Source of the DNA: Ramlibacter ginsenosidimutans
GTDB lineage: Bacteria; Pseudomonadota; Gammaproteobacteria; Burkholderiales; Burkholderiaceae_C
Assembly: GCF_016654015.1 (NCBI RefSeq)
Contig: NZ_JAEPWM010000006.1
Span: 186,001 to 250,000, forward strand
Direction: 5' to 3'
DNA: 64,000 nucleotides
Shown here: positions 1-11,043 of the stretch, piece by piece
Layout: every line of letters begins with the position of its first letter
How positions within the stretch are numbered: position 1 is the first letter of the stretch
Translations under genes and position numbers: made by a program
Notes under the pieces: generated by a model
Databases searched by the model: none
What the model was told of the DNA's origin: nothing
The model's input: only the letters and a program-made list of their open reading frames with translations

Positions 1-379
1 GGTCCACCTCGATCTGCGGCCGGTCGGCGCGAAAGCGCAGGATGTCGGCCGGCAGTTCACCGGAGAGCGAGGTCACGCTCGCGAACACCTTGATCACGCC
101 GCGCACGCCCTCGACGTAGCCGGCCATCTCGCGCTGCATGCGGTCCATCGACTGCAGCAGCTGGCGCGCATGGTGGGCGAGCGCCTGGCCGGCGGCCGTG
201 GCCTGCGCGCCCTTGGCGCCGCGCTCGAGCAGCGGCACCTTCAGGTGTGCCTCCATCTCGGAGATGCGTTTGCTCACCGCCGACGGCACGATGTTCTCGC
301 GCGCAGCGGCGCGGGCGATGCTGCCTTCCTCCAGCGTCGCGAGGAAGAGGCGAATGGAAACGGGGTCGATATCGCGCAC
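1..379 (-). CDS. LysR-family transcriptional regulator, N-terminal part (cut by window edge)
   Basis: Only the first 126 or so codons are in the window; the gene runs off the left edge. The visible protein begins VRDIDPVSIRLFLATLEEGS and continues through a winged helix-turn-helix (about residues 5-65, with SAVSKRISEMEAHL and LLERG) into the linker helix rich in Gln, Met and Arg. This is the usual LysR DNA-binding head; the effector domain is outside the window, so the ligand cannot be guessed. The start is taken as GTG at 379, because the upstream regulator stops at 389 and no ATG fits between. It lies 9 bases downstream of that gene on the same strand, so the two may be co-transcribed. Confidence 0.85.
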   Translation of the reverse strand, partial: MRDIDPVSIRLFLATLEEGSIARAAARENIVPSAVSKRISEMEAHLKVPLLERGAKGAQATAAGQALAHHARQLLQSMDRMQREMAGYVEGVRGVIKVFASVTSLSGELPADILRFRADRPQIEVD

Positions 380-388
380 GCGGAGCCT

Positions 389-1828
389 TCAGATGCCGGA
401 AGCATAGGGCGCGAAGCCGCGCTGGTTCTCGTCGATCTGCAAGGTGCGGCCCAGCGGCGGGAAGGCGCGCTGCGCGCAGTCCGCGCGGTCGCACACCTTG
501 CAGCCCGCCCCAATCGGCGTGGCCGCGTCCGGATCCACGAGGTTCAGGCCCTTCGCGTACACGAGGCGGTCGGCATAGCGTGCGTCGCAGCCCAGCGCCA
601 CCGCGAAGATGCGCCGGGGCGCGCCATAGCCGCCGCGGCGGTGCTCCACCGTCCGCGCGATCCACAGGTAGGTCCGGCCGTCCGGCATGCGCGAGAGCTG
701 CGTGAGGATGCTGCCCGGATGCGAGAAAGCCTCGTACACGTTCCACAGCGGGCAGGTGCCGCCGTGGCGCGAGAAGTGGAAGTCCGCCGTGGACTGCCGC
801 TTGGAGACGTTGCCCGCCCGGTCGACGCGCACGAAGAAGAAGGGGATGCCGCGGCCGGGCGCATGGTGCATCGTCGACAGGCGATGGCCTATGGTCTCGA
901 AGCTCACGCCGAAGCGGTCGCTGAGCAGCTCGATGTCGTAGCGCAGCGCCTCGGCTGCTTCCTGGAAGCGCCGGTTCGGCAGCACCAGCGCGCCGGCGAA
1001 GTGGTTGGCGAAACCCAGGCGCGCCAGGCTGCGCGCCTGCGAGGTCTTGAAGGCGTCGGCCGTGGTGAAGGAGTCGATCAGCGGGCCGGTTTCCAGGAAG
1101 GCGAGTTGCACGCCGAGCTGGAAGGCCTGCTGGCCCGGGTCCATGTCGGTCGCCAGCGAGATCGTGCGCGTCGCCGCGTCGTAGCTGCGCAGCGCGTGGT
1201 CGGAGGTGCGGTTGGCGGCCGTCTCGCGCACCGCGATGCCGTGCTGGCTGTGCAGGCGGTCGCGCAGGCGGGCCAGCAGTTCCGCGCCCCCGACCGTCGC
1301 GCCTTCCGTGACGGCTTCGTACAGCTCTTCGGCGCGCTCGTCCAGCATCGCCATGTGGTGGTGCCGCGCGTAGAAGAACTCGCGCACTTCCTCGTAAGGC
1401 TGCAAGGGCGGTCCGAGCTCGCCCGCCATGCGGTCGCCGTCGCTGCCGGCGGCGATGGACGAGAGCCGATCCTCGGCCGTGCGGGCGCGCTTGTGCAGGT
1501 GCAGCAGCACGCGGGACACCGACGGCAACTGCGACGCCACCATGCGCGCTTCGGTCTGCGGCACCGCCTCGGCCTCGCGCGCGTCCGAGAACACGGTCTG
1601 CAGCTCGCTCAGCCGCCGCGCGCCTTCGTCCTCGGAGAACAGTTGCAGGTCGATGCCGTGCGCGGCCTGCAGCCGCAGCAGCACGGGCACGGTCAAGGGG
1701 CGCTGGTCGTTCTCGATCTGGTTGAGGTAGCTCGGCGAGATCTTGAGCGACGCCGCCAGCGCGGCCTGCGTCAGTCCCTGCTGCTCGCGCAGCGTCTTGA
1801 GCCGGACCCCCATGAAAGCCTTGGTCAT
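389..1828 (-). CDS. pccR: PccR/RamB-type short-chain acyl-CoA transcriptional regulator
   Basis: A 479-residue regulator divergent from the methylmalonyl-CoA mutase gene. Residues about 7-62 form an XRE helix-turn-helix ([20 protein letters not shown]). The rest matches the IrrE/ImmA-like plus DUF2083 layout of the PccR/RamB/ScfR family, including [11 protein letters not shown]. The metalloprotease HExxH signature is not evident, as in other family regulators. A Cys cluster ([10 protein letters not shown]) lies near the C-terminus. Family members control propionyl-CoA carboxylase, glyoxylate-cycle or methylcitrate genes and respond to acyl-CoAs. Position beside mutase and carboxylase genes argues for control of propionyl-CoA assimilation. 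The ATG at 1828 fits family N-termini; a second in-frame ATG at 1813 has a better-spaced AAGG and is possible. Confidence 0.85.
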   Translation of the reverse strand: MTKAFMGVRLKTLREQQGLTQAALAASLKISPSYLNQIENDQRPLTVPVLLRLQAAHGIDLQLFSEDEGARRLSELQTVFSDAREAEAVPQTEARMVASQLPSVSRVLLHLHKRARTAEDRLSSIAAGSDGDRMAGELGPPLQPYEEVREFFYARHHHMAMLDERAEELYEAVTEGATVGGAELLARLRDRLHSQHGIAVRETAANRTSDHALRSYDAATRTISLATDMDPGQQAFQLGVQLAFLETGPLIDSFTTADAFKTSQARSLARLGFANHFAGALVLPNRRFQEAAEALRYDIELLSDRFGVSFETIGHRLSTMHHAPGRGIPFFFVRVDRAGNVSKRQSTADFHFSRHGGTCPLWNVYEAFSHPGSILTQLSRMPDGRTYLWIARTVEHRRGGYGAPRRIFAVALGCDARYADRLVYAKGLNLVDPDAATPIGAGCKVCDRADCAQRAFPPLGRTLQIDENQRGFAPYASGI

Positions 1829-1848
1829 CTTCGCAAGCTTCGCAAATT
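1829..1848. promoter_or_regulatory. candidate PccR operator, pccR-proximal
   Basis: The stretch CTTCGCAAGCTTCGCAAATT carries two copies of TTCGCAA two bases apart, directly against the pccR start codon. It resembles the TTTGCAAA-type half sites reported for PccR/RamB regulators. Its position would let the protein repress its own gene. This is a motif match plus position, not proof. Confidence 0.45.
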
Positions 1849-1902
1849 CACAGCGCCGAAATGGCTCCGACTTCCAGTTTAGCCGTTGTCTTGGCGGCCT
1901 GC

Positions 1903-1921
1903 TTTTGCGAAGATTGCGAGG
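1903..1921. promoter_or_regulatory. candidate PccR operator, mutase-proximal
   Basis: TTTTGCGAAGATTGCGAGG ends two bases before the mutase ATG and is close to the reverse complement of the 1829-1848 element (TTTGCGAAG followed by TTGCGA). The two elements sit at opposite ends of the 95-base divergent promoter region, as expected if one regulator controls both genes. No confident -35/-10 pair was found between them. Confidence 0.45.
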
Positions 1922-1923
1922 TT

Positions 1924-4089
1924 ATGAGTACACCGACCCAAGACACGCGCAGCGCGCCGGACCTGGACCCCTGGAAGAAGGCCGCGGCCAAGTCCGCGCC
2001 CGGGGGCAACGTCGATGCCCTGAACTGGGTGACGCCGGACGGCATCACGGTCAAGCCGCTGTACACGTCGGCGGACCTCGCAGGCCTGCAGCATGCGGAC
2101 ACGCTGCCGGGATTCGCGCCGTTCGTGCGCGGCCCGCAGGCGACGATGTACGCGGCGCGGCCCTGGACCATCCGCCAGTACGCCGGCTTTTCGACCGCCG
2201 AGGAGTCCAACGCCTTCTATCGCAAGGGCCTCGCGGGCGGCGGCCAGGGCGTGAGCGTGGCCTTCGACCTCGCGACGCACCGCGGCTACGACAGCGACCA
2301 TCCGCGCGTGGTGGGCGACGTCGGCAAGGCCGGCGTGGCCGTGGACTCGGTAGAGGACATGAAGATCCTGTTCGACGGCATTCCGCTGGACAAGGTCTCG
2401 GTCTCGATGACCATGAACGGCGCCGTGCTGCCGGTGCTGGCCGGCTATGTCGTCGCGGCCGAAGAGCAGGGCGTGCAGCAGGACCAGCTGTCCGGGACCA
2501 TCCAGAACGACATCCTCAAGGAGTTCATGGTCCGCAACACCTACATCTATCCGCCGGAGCCTTCCATGCGGATCGTGGGGGACATCATCGAGTACACGGC
2601 GAAGAACATGCCGAAGTTCAACTCGATCTCGATCTCCGGCTACCACATGCAGGAGGCGGGTGCGAACCAGGCGCTGGAACTCGCTTTCACGCTGGCCGAC
2701 GGCAAGGAGTACGTGAAGACGGCCATGGCCAAGGGCCTGGACGTCGACGACTTCGCCGGGCGCCTGTCCTTCTTCTGGGCGATCGGGATGAATTTCTATC
2801 TCGAGATCGCCAAGATGCGCGCGGCGCGCCTGCTGTGGTGCCGGATCATGCAGGGCTTCGGCGCGAAGAAGCCCAAGAGCCTGATGCTGCGCACGCACTG
2901 CCAGACCTCGGGCTGGTCGCTCACCGAGCAGGACCCGTACAACAACGTCGTGCGCACGACCATCGAAGCGATGGCGGCCGTGTTCGGCGGCACGCAGTCC
3001 CTGCACACCAACAGCTTCGACGAGGCGATCGCGCTGCCGACGGAATTCTCTGCCCGGATCGCGCGCAACACGCAGCTGATCATCCAGGAAGAGACCCACA
3101 TTCCCAACGTGATCGACCCGTGGGCCGGCAGCTACATGATGGAGAAGCTGACCCAGGACATGGCCGATGCAGCCTGGAAGATCATCGAAGAAGTCGAGGC
3201 CCTGGGCGGCATGACCAAGGCGGTCGATTCAGGCTGGGCGAAGCTGAAGATCGAGGCGGCCGCCGCGGAAAAGCAGGCGCGCATCGACTCGGGCCGCGAC
3301 GTGATCGTCGGCGTCAACAAGTACAAGCTGGCGAAGGAAGATTCGCTGGACATCCTGGAAGTCGACAACGTCCGCGTGCGCGAGCAGCAGATCGCGCGGC
3401 TGGCGAAGATCCGCGCGTCGCGCGACGGCGGGAAGGTGCATGCTGCGCTGGAGGCACTGACCACGGCCGCACGCACGGGGCAGGGCAACCTGCTGGACCT
3501 CGCCATCCGTGCGATCCGCCTGCGGGCCACGGTGGGCGAGGTGAGCGACGCCCTGGAGAAGGTATTCGGGCGCCATCGCGCCGATACGCAAAAGGTGACC
3601 GGCGTGTATGCAGCTGCCTATGACTCGGCCGAAGGCTGGGAAGCGTTGAAGAAGGAAATCGCGGAGTTCGCGGAGCAGGAGGGCCGGCGGCCCCGCGTGA
3701 TGGTCGCCAAGCTGGGCCAGGACGGACACGACCGCGGGGCGAAGGTCGTCGCGACCGCCTATGCGGACCTCGGGTTCGACGTCGACATGGGGCCGCTGTT
3801 CCAGACGCCCGAGGAGTGCGCCCGCCAGGCGATCGAGAACGACGTGCATGCCGTGGGCATCAGCACGCTCGCCGCGGGCCACAAGACGCTGGTGCCCGCG
3901 ATCATCGCGGAGCTGGAGAAGCAGGGCGGCGACGACATCATCGTGTTCGTGGGCGGCGTGATCCCGCAGCAGGATTACGAGTACCTGTACAACGCCGGCG
4001 TCAAGGGCATCTATGGCCCCGGGACGCCGATCCCGGCCAGCGCGAAGGACGTGCTGGAGCAGATCAAGAAGGCAACGGGAAAAGCGTGA
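1924..4089 (+). CDS. scpA: methylmalonyl-CoA mutase, single-chain
   Basis: A 721-residue adenosylcobalamin-dependent mutase that interconverts methylmalonyl-CoA and succinyl-CoA in the cytoplasm. The catalytic TIM barrel fills roughly residues 20-560. The C-terminal B12-binding domain carries the DxHxxG signature (DGHDRG, residues 600-605; His602 would be the lower cobalt ligand). Both domains are in one chain, and length matches homodimeric Sbm-type enzymes (about 714 residues). The reading frame is open upstream, but the ATG at 1924 ([10 protein letters not shown]) is preferred because family proteins begin shortly before the WKKAAAK region and the upstream part overlaps the operator region. 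It heads the operon with meaB, pccB and pccA. Confidence 0.96.
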   Translation: MSTPTQDTRSAPDLDPWKKAAAKSAPGGNVDALNWVTPDGITVKPLYTSADLAGLQHADTLPGFAPFVRGPQATMYAARPWTIRQYAGFSTAEESNAFYRKGLAGGGQGVSVAFDLATHRGYDSDHPRVVGDVGKAGVAVDSVEDMKILFDGIPLDKVSVSMTMNGAVLPVLAGYVVAAEEQGVQQDQLSGTIQNDILKEFMVRNTYIYPPEPSMRIVGDIIEYTAKNMPKFNSISISGYHMQEAGANQALELAFTLADGKEYVKTAMAKGLDVDDFAGRLSFFWAIGMNFYLEIAKMRAARLLWCRIMQGFGAKKPKSLMLRTHCQTSGWSLTEQDPYNNVVRTTIEAMAAVFGGTQSLHTNSFDEAIALPTEFSARIARNTQLIIQEETHIPNVIDPWAGSYMMEKLTQDMADAAWKIIEEVEALGGMTKAVDSGWAKLKIEAAAAEKQARIDSGRDVIVGVNKYKLAKEDSLDILEVDNVRVREQQIARLAKIRASRDGGKVHAALEALTTAARTGQGNLLDLAIRAIRLRATVGEVSDALEKVFGRHRADTQKVTGVYAAAYDSAEGWEALKKEIAEFAEQEGRRPRVMVAKLGQDGHDRGAKVVATAYADLGFDVDMGPLFQTPEECARQAIENDVHAVGISTLAAGHKTLVPAIIAELEKQGGDDIIVFVGGVIPQQDYEYLYNAGVKGIYGPGTPIPASAKDVLEQIKKATGKA

Positions 4090-4100
4090 TGCCGCCGGGA

Positions 4101-4121
4101 AATTGGGTTCTGACCCCAATT
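4101..4121. repeat. small hairpin, AATTGGG/CCCAATT
   Basis: AATTGGG and CCCAATT form a 7-base perfect stem around a 7-base loop, just after the mutase stop. The TTGGGGTCAGAACCC-like core recalls intergenic motifs near REP-associated transposases in proteobacteria, but no such transposase is in the window. Confidence 0.5.
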
Positions 4122-4136
4122 GGATATTGGAGCGTT

Positions 4137-4238
4137 CGTAGGCTGGCGCGGCCCGCGGCCGCGGCAGGTGAGCGCAGCGAACCCCAGCAGGATCCCGCGC
4201 ACTTCGCTGGGGTTCGCTGCGCTCACCACCAGCCTACG
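4137..4238. repeat. dispersed inverted repeat between scpA and meaB
   Basis: The left arm (CGTAGGCTGG, then GGTGAGCGCAGCGAACCCCAG at about 4167) is mirrored by the right arm at 4204-4238 (CTGGGGTTCGCTGCGCTCACC then CCAGCCTACG). A 35-base copy of the right arm with one mismatch recurs at 40602-40636. This is a mobile-type palindromic intergenic element that splits the mutase operon without a coding sequence. Confidence 0.85.
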
Positions 4239-4252
4239 GAAGGTGGGGCGCG

Positions 4253-5278
4253 GTGAATCTCGCGCAGGCCATCGTGGGGGCCCCTGGTGCGCGCCAGCGC
4301 CGTGCCATCGCCAAGGCGATCACGCTGCTGGAGTCCACCCGCGGCGACCACCGGGCGCAGGCGGACGAACTGCTGACCGAACTCCTGCCCCACACCGGCA
4401 AGGCCTTCCGGCTGGGGATCAGCGGCGTGCCGGGCGTGGGCAAGAGCACCTTCATCGAGGCGCTCGGCCTCTACCTGATCGCGCAAGGGCATCGCGTGGC
4501 CGTGCTCGCCATCGATCCTTCGTCGACCGTGTCCGGCGGATCGATCCTGGGCGACAAGACGCGCATGGAGCATCTGTCCGTGCACGCGCAGGCGTACATC
4601 CGGCCCAGTCCCTCCAGCGGCACGCTGGGAGGCGTCGCCGCGAAGACGCGCGAGTCCATGCTGGTGTGCGAGGCGGCCGGCTACGACGTGGTGATCGTCG
4701 AGACGGTCGGCGTCGGCCAGAGCGAGACGGCCGTGGCCGGCATGACGGACATGTTCGTGCTGATGCAGCTGCCCAATGCCGGCGACGACCTGCAGGCGAT
4801 CAAGAAGGGCGTGATGGAGCTCGCCGACCTGGTGGTGATCAACAAGGCCGATCTCGATCCCGACGCCGCTACCCGTGCGCGGGCGCAGATCACCAGCGCA
4901 CTGCGCATCCTGGGCCAGCACGGCAACCCCGATCACGCGCACCACGATGCGACGCTGTGGCATCCGCAGGTGCTGCAGCTCAGCGCCCTGAAGGTCCAGG
5001 GCGTCGAAGCCTTCTGGCAGGCGGTGGGCGAGTTCCGCCGGCTGCAGGAAGCCGGCGGCCGCCTGCAGTCGCGCCGCAAGCACCAGGCCCTGGCCTGGAT
5101 GTGGGAGCGCATCGACAGCGGCCTGAAGCGGGCTTTCCGGCAGGCCCCGGCCGTGAAGGCGCTGCTGCCGCAACTGACCAACGAAGTCGAGCATGGGCTG
5201 CTCGCCGCCTCCACGGCGGCGCGGCGCCTGCTCGACGCCATGCACGAAGGGACGCGCGGCGGCCCTTCCGCCAACTGA
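4253..5278 (+). CDS. meaB: MeaB/ArgK-type GTPase, methylmalonyl-CoA mutase chaperone
   Basis: A 341-residue G3E-family GTPase that protects and reactivates adenosylcobalamin-dependent mutases by gating cofactor loading. The P-loop is GVPGVGKST (residues 58-66). [10 protein letters not shown] (switch II region) and NKAD (guanine specificity) follow in the expected order. The GTG start at 4253 is preceded by AGGTGG. Length fits the family (about 330 residues). It follows the mutase gene in the same operon, separated by the palindromic repeat, which is the standard MeaB context. Confidence 0.95.
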   Translation: MNLAQAIVGAPGARQRRAIAKAITLLESTRGDHRAQADELLTELLPHTGKAFRLGISGVPGVGKSTFIEALGLYLIAQGHRVAVLAIDPSSTVSGGSILGDKTRMEHLSVHAQAYIRPSPSSGTLGGVAAKTRESMLVCEAAGYDVVIVETVGVGQSETAVAGMTDMFVLMQLPNAGDDLQAIKKGVMELADLVVINKADLDPDAATRARAQITSALRILGQHGNPDHAHHDATLWHPQVLQLSALKVQGVEAFWQAVGEFRRLQEAGGRLQSRRKHQALAWMWERIDSGLKRAFRQAPAVKALLPQLTNEVEHGLLAASTAARRLLDAMHEGTRGGPSAN

Positions 5279-5294
5279 TCCAACGGAGAACGAC

Positions 5295-6827
5295 ATGCAA
5301 GACATCCTGGCGCAGCTCGAGGAGAAGCGCGACGCCGCGCGGCTGGGCGGCGGCGACAAGCGCATCGCTGCGCAGCACAACAAGGGCAAGCTCACCGCCC
5401 GCGAGCGCCTCGAACTGCTGCTCGACGAAGGCACCTTCGAGGAATGGGACATGTTCGTGGAGCACCGCTGCACGGACTTCGGCATGGCCGACAACAAGAT
5501 CCCGGGTGACGGCGTCGTGACCGGCTACGGGATGATCAACGGCCGCCTCGTATTCGTGTTCAGCCAGGACTTCACCGTCTTCGGCGGCGCACTCTCCGAA
5601 GCGCATGCGGAGAAGATCTGCAAGGTGATGGACCAGGCCATGAAGGTGGGCGCGCCGGTGATCGGCCTGAACGACTCGGGCGGCGCGCGCATCCAGGAAG
5701 GCGTGGCGTCGCTGGGCGGCTACGCCGACGTGTTCCAGCGCAACGTCATGGCCTCGGGCGTGGTGCCGCAGATCTCCATGATCATGGGCCCCTGCGCGGG
5801 AGGCGCGGTGTACTCGCCCGCGATGACCGACTTCATCTTCATGGTCAAGGACAGCTCCTACATGTTCGTGACCGGCCCGGAGGTCGTGAAGACGGTGACG
5901 CACGAGGAAGTGACCGCGGAGGAGCTGGGCGGCGCCTCCACGCACACGACCAAGAGCGGCGTGGCCGACCTCGCGTTCGAGAACGACGTCGAGGCGCTGA
6001 TGATGCTGCGGCGCCTGTACAACTACCTGCCCCTGAACAACCGCGAGAAGCCGCCGATCCGCCCGAGCAACGATCCGGCCGACCGCATGGACTTCTCGCT
6101 CGACACGCTGGTGCCGGACAACGCGAACAAGCCCTACGACATGAAGGAGCTGATCACCAAGACGGTGGACGACGGCGACTTCTTCGAGCTGCAGGCGGAT
6201 TACGCGAAGAACATCGTGATCGGCTTCGCCCGCATGGAAGGCCAGACGGTGGGCATCGTCGCGAACAACCCGCTGGTGCTGGCCGGCTGCCTGGACATCA
6301 AGAGCTCCATCAAGGCGGCGCGCTTCGTGCGCTTCTGCGATGCCTTCAACATTCCGGTCATCACCTTCGTGGACGTGCCCGGCTTCATGCCCGGCACCTC
6401 GCAGGAGTACGGCGGGATCATCAAGCACGGCGCCAAGCTGCTCTACGCCTATGCCGAGTGCACGGTGCCCAAGGTCACGGTCATCACCCGCAAGGCCTAT
6501 GGCGGCGCCTATGACGTGATGAGTTCCAAGCACCTGCGGGGGGACGTCAACTTCGCATGGCCCAACGCGGAGATTGCGGTGATGGGGGCGAAGGGCGCGG
6601 TGGAGATCATCTTCCGCGAGGACAAGGGCGACCCGGCCAAGCTGGCCGCGCGCGAAGCGGAATACAAGGCCCGCTTCGCCAACCCCTTCGTCGCCGGCGC
6701 CCGCGGCTTCATCGACGACGTGATCCTGCCGCACGAAACCCGCAAGCGCATCTGCCGCTCCCTGGTGATGCTGCGCGACAAGAAACTCGAAAACCCGTGG
6801 CGCAAGCACGGGAACATCCCGCTCTGA
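5295..6827 (+). CDS. pccB: propionyl-CoA carboxylase, beta (carboxyltransferase) subunit
   Basis: A 510-residue biotin-dependent carboxyltransferase. It moves CO2 from carboxybiotin on PccA to propionyl-CoA, giving methylmalonyl-CoA. Two crotonase-like halves are visible: the N-half with [18 protein letters not shown] and [12 protein letters not shown], and the C-half with [10 protein letters not shown] and [12 protein letters not shown], which supply the glycine-rich oxyanion loops. The ATG at 5295 follows an ACGGAG ribosome site; an upstream in-frame extension overlaps meaB and is rejected. It lies 16 bases after meaB. The partner subunit lies downstream beyond a palindromic repeat. Confidence 0.96.
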   Translation: MQDILAQLEEKRDAARLGGGDKRIAAQHNKGKLTARERLELLLDEGTFEEWDMFVEHRCTDFGMADNKIPGDGVVTGYGMINGRLVFVFSQDFTVFGGALSEAHAEKICKVMDQAMKVGAPVIGLNDSGGARIQEGVASLGGYADVFQRNVMASGVVPQISMIMGPCAGGAVYSPAMTDFIFMVKDSSYMFVTGPEVVKTVTHEEVTAEELGGASTHTTKSGVADLAFENDVEALMMLRRLYNYLPLNNREKPPIRPSNDPADRMDFSLDTLVPDNANKPYDMKELITKTVDDGDFFELQADYAKNIVIGFARMEGQTVGIVANNPLVLAGCLDIKSSIKAARFVRFCDAFNIPVITFVDVPGFMPGTSQEYGGIIKHGAKLLYAYAECTVPKVTVITRKAYGGAYDVMSSKHLRGDVNFAWPNAEIAVMGAKGAVEIIFREDKGDPAKLAAREAEYKARFANPFVAGARGFIDDVILPHETRKRICRSLVMLRDKKLENPWRKHGNIPL

Positions 6828-6831
6828 AGGC

Positions 6832-6969
6832 AAACACCCAACATCCGGACGCAGAGGACGCAGAGATTTCGCAGAGGACGCAAAAGAAGACATCAAAGAA
6901 TTGTTCATTGAATTCTTTTGCGCCTTCTGCGTAACCTTTGCGTCCTCTGCGTCCGGTTGTTGGGTTTTA
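6832..6969. repeat. large imperfect palindrome between pccB and pccA
   Basis: About 60 bases on the left (CCGGACGCAGAGGACGCAGAG, then CGCAGAGGACGCAAAAG) pair with the inverse on the right (CTTTTGCGCCTTCTGCG, then CTTTGCGTCCTCTGCGTCC), around a short AT-rich centre near 6900. It holds no reading frame. The internal GACGCAGAG tandem units are typical of intergenic repeats in Burkholderiales. As RNA it would form a long hairpin that could lower or protect pccA transcription. Confidence 0.85.
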
Positions 6970-6979
6970 AAGGACCCCC

Positions 6980-9028
<2,049 letters not shown>

Positions 9029-9048
9029 CCCATCGCGAGCGCATCCCA

Positions 9049-9537
9049 ATGCAAGACAGTCGTCCCTTCAAGGTGCTGGGCATCCAGCAGATCGCCATCG
9101 GCGGCATCGACAAGCTCAAGCTGCACAGGCTGTGGGTGGACCTGTTCGGGCTGGAGGTGACCGGCACCTTCCGCAGCGAGCGCGAGAACGTCGACGAGGA
9201 CATCTGCGCGCTGGGCGAGGGCCCGCTGAAGGTCGAAGTGGACCTGATGCAGCCGCTGGACGCCGAGAAGAAGCCCGCGGTGCATGCCACGCCGCTGAAC
9301 CACGTGGGGCTGTGGGTCGATGACCTGCCCCGGGCGGTGGACTGGCTCAGCGGCCGCGGCGTGCGCTTCGCCCCGGGCGGCATCCGCCGCGGCGGCGCCG
9401 GCTTCGACATCTGCTTCGTGCATCCGCGGGGGAACGACGAGTTCCCGGTGGGCGGGGAAGGGGTGCTGATCGAGCTGGTGCAGGCGCCGCCCGCCGTGGT
9501 GACCGCCTTCGCAGCGCTGGCCGCCGCGCCGTCCTGA
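9049..9537 (+). CDS. VOC-superfamily protein, candidate methylmalonyl-CoA epimerase
   Basis: A 162-residue glyoxalase/VOC fold protein 20 bases after pccA. Two beta-alpha-beta-beta-beta modules are suggested by [16 protein letters not shown] at the start and [18 protein letters not shown] in the middle, with a terminal LIELVQ supplying a Glu. The central His and terminal Glu match VOC metal ligands; the first ligand position is Gln rather than His. Operon position supports a role in methylmalonyl-CoA epimerisation, which the pathway needs because carboxylase and mutase use opposite stereoisomers. The match is to the superfamily, so a different lyase activity is possible. Confidence 0.7.
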   Translation: MQDSRPFKVLGIQQIAIGGIDKLKLHRLWVDLFGLEVTGTFRSERENVDEDICALGEGPLKVEVDLMQPLDAEKKPAVHATPLNHVGLWVDDLPRAVDWLSGRGVRFAPGGIRRGGAGFDICFVHPRGNDEFPVGGEGVLIELVQAPPAVVTAFAALAAAPS

Positions 9538-9551
9538 GCTGTTGCGGCGGC

Positions 9552-9580
9552 ACGGCGCGGCGCGCGTTTGTCGCGCCGTT
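9552..9580 (+). terminator. possible terminator after the propionate operon
   Basis: ACGGCGCG and CGCGCCGT make an 8-base perfect stem with a 12-base loop, just after the VOC stop at 9537. The following T-run is very short, so termination strength is doubtful. Confidence 0.35.
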
Positions 9581-9657
9581 GGGACAGGCGCGCGCACCGT
9601 TTGCGCAGACTGGGGTTACGCGGCGAGCCTGCTGGCGGAGAATCCGGCTGCTCAAGC

Positions 9658-11043
9658 ATGGATAAGGCTTCTCCCCAACTCCTGGTCGCTGCCGGTCGCG
9701 GACCCGCGCCGCAGGACGCGGTGCTGCGCTGCCAGGCCGCGCTGCTGGCCCGCAGCCTCCTGCCCGAAGCGGCGACGGCCCTGGCCGCCGAACTGGCCGA
9801 GGTGCTGCAGTGCCGCCGGGTGAGCGTGGGCCTGCTGGAAGCCGGGCGCATTCGCGTCGTGGGCAGCTCGCAGGCCGCCGACCTCGACCCCCGCCAGGAC
9901 GCCGCCGCGCAGCTCGCCGCAGCCATGCACGAGTCGCTGGACCAGCACCTGTCGCTCGCCTGGCCTCCGCTGCCCGGCATCGATGCAGTCACCCTGGCGC
10001 TGGCGCAGCTGGCCGGCACGGGCCAGGCCTGCGCCATTCCGCTGGTCGCGGCGGGTGAGACCGTCGGGGCGATCACGCTGGAGCGCGGCGCCCAGCCGCC
10101 GTTCACGGCGGCCGATCTCGCCACCTGCGAGGACGTGGCCAGCTTCGCCGCACCGGTGCTCGCCATGAAGCGCGACGCGGCGCTGCCCTGGACGGTCCGC
10201 GCGCGCCGCTGGCTGCAGGCCCGCCTGGCAGCACCCGGTCAACGCCGCAAGGCGTGGATCACCGGCGCTGTCGTCGCCATCGCAGTGCTGGCCGTCCCGC
10301 TGCCCTGGCGCGTGAGCGCACCGGCGCGGCTGGAAGGCGCCGTGCAGCGCGCCGTGGTCGCGGCCTCCGACGGCTTCTTGCAGCAGGTGAACGTGCGCCC
10401 CGGCGACCGCGTCACCGCCGGCCAGCTGCTCGGCCAGCTCTCCTCGCAGGACCTGGAACTGGAGCGCCGCCGCCGGGAAAGCGAGATGCGGCAGCACGAG
10501 AACGCGTACCGCGCCGCCGAGGCCCGCAACGAGCGCACCCAGATGGTGGTGAGCCAGTCGCGCGCTGCCGAGGCCGAAGCGTTGCTGGCGCTCGCGGAAA
10601 CGCAGTTGCAGCGCAGCCAGCTGGTCGCACCCTTCGACGGCGTCGTCATCAAGGGCGACCTCGCGCAGAACCTGGGGGCGCCGGTGAAGAAGGGCGAAGT
10701 GCTGATGGTGCTGGCGCCCAGCGACAACTTCCGGCTGATCGTCGAAGTGGACGAGACCGACATCGCCGCAGTGCGACTGGGCCAGCACGGGGCGCTGGCG
10801 CTGGCCGCGCGGCCCGAGCAGCCGCTGCCGTTCACCACGCGCCGCATCGTGCCGCTGGCGACCGCTGCCGATGGCCGCAACTACTTCGAGGTGGAGGCGA
10901 GCCTGGACTCGCCGCAGCCGGACCTGCGCCCGGGCCTGAGCGGCGTCGCGAAGATCGAGGCGGGGCACCGGCCGCTCGCGTGGCTGCTGTTGCACCGTCC
11001 CGTCGCGTGGGCGCGGCTCGCGTTGTGGACCCTGGGGCCGTGA
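9658..11043 (+). CDS. GAF-domain HlyD-type periplasmic adaptor
   Basis: A 461-residue membrane fusion protein with an unusual cytoplasmic head. Residues about 20-170 resemble a GAF sensor (ACAIPLVAAGETVGAITLER). One transmembrane helix follows (about 200-217, ITGAVVAIAVLAVPLPW). Then come a lipoyl-like half (LQQVNVRPGDRVTAGQLLGQ), a Glu/Arg-rich hairpin coiled coil (about 265-320), and a second lipoyl half with beta barrel (LVAPFDGVVIKGDL). HlyD adaptors bridge inner and outer membrane exporters; a cytosolic GAF head suggests ligand-gated activity. ATG at 9658 is chosen over an upstream in-frame start because the extension is Arg-rich and untypical. The stop overlaps the next GTG (GTGA), so translation is coupled. 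Confidence 0.85.
   Translation: MDKASPQLLVAAGRGPAPQDAVLRCQAALLARSLLPEAATALAAELAEVLQCRRVSVGLLEAGRIRVVGSSQAADLDPRQDAAAQLAAAMHESLDQHLSLAWPPLPGIDAVTLALAQLAGTGQACAIPLVAAGETVGAITLERGAQPPFTAADLATCEDVASFAAPVLAMKRDAALPWTVRARRWLQARLAAPGQRRKAWITGAVVAIAVLAVPLPWRVSAPARLEGAVQRAVVAASDGFLQQVNVRPGDRVTAGQLLGQLSSQDLELERRRRESEMRQHENAYRAAEARNERTQMVVSQSRAAEAEALLALAETQLQRSQLVAPFDGVVIKGDLAQNLGAPVKKGEVLMVLAPSDNFRLIVEVDETDIAAVRLGQHGALALAARPEQPLPFTTRRIVPLATAADGRNYFEVEASLDSPQPDLRPGLSGVAKIEAGHRPLAWLLLHRPVAWARLALWTLGP

Noticed and set aside
170-1882. A 570-codon plus-strand frame opposite pccR
   Set aside because: Antisense shadow of a well-supported regulator; the translation has no recognisable motif.
4980-6908. A 642-codon minus-strand frame across meaB and pccB
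   Set aside because: Antisense to two certain genes, low-complexity Arg/His/Ala translation.
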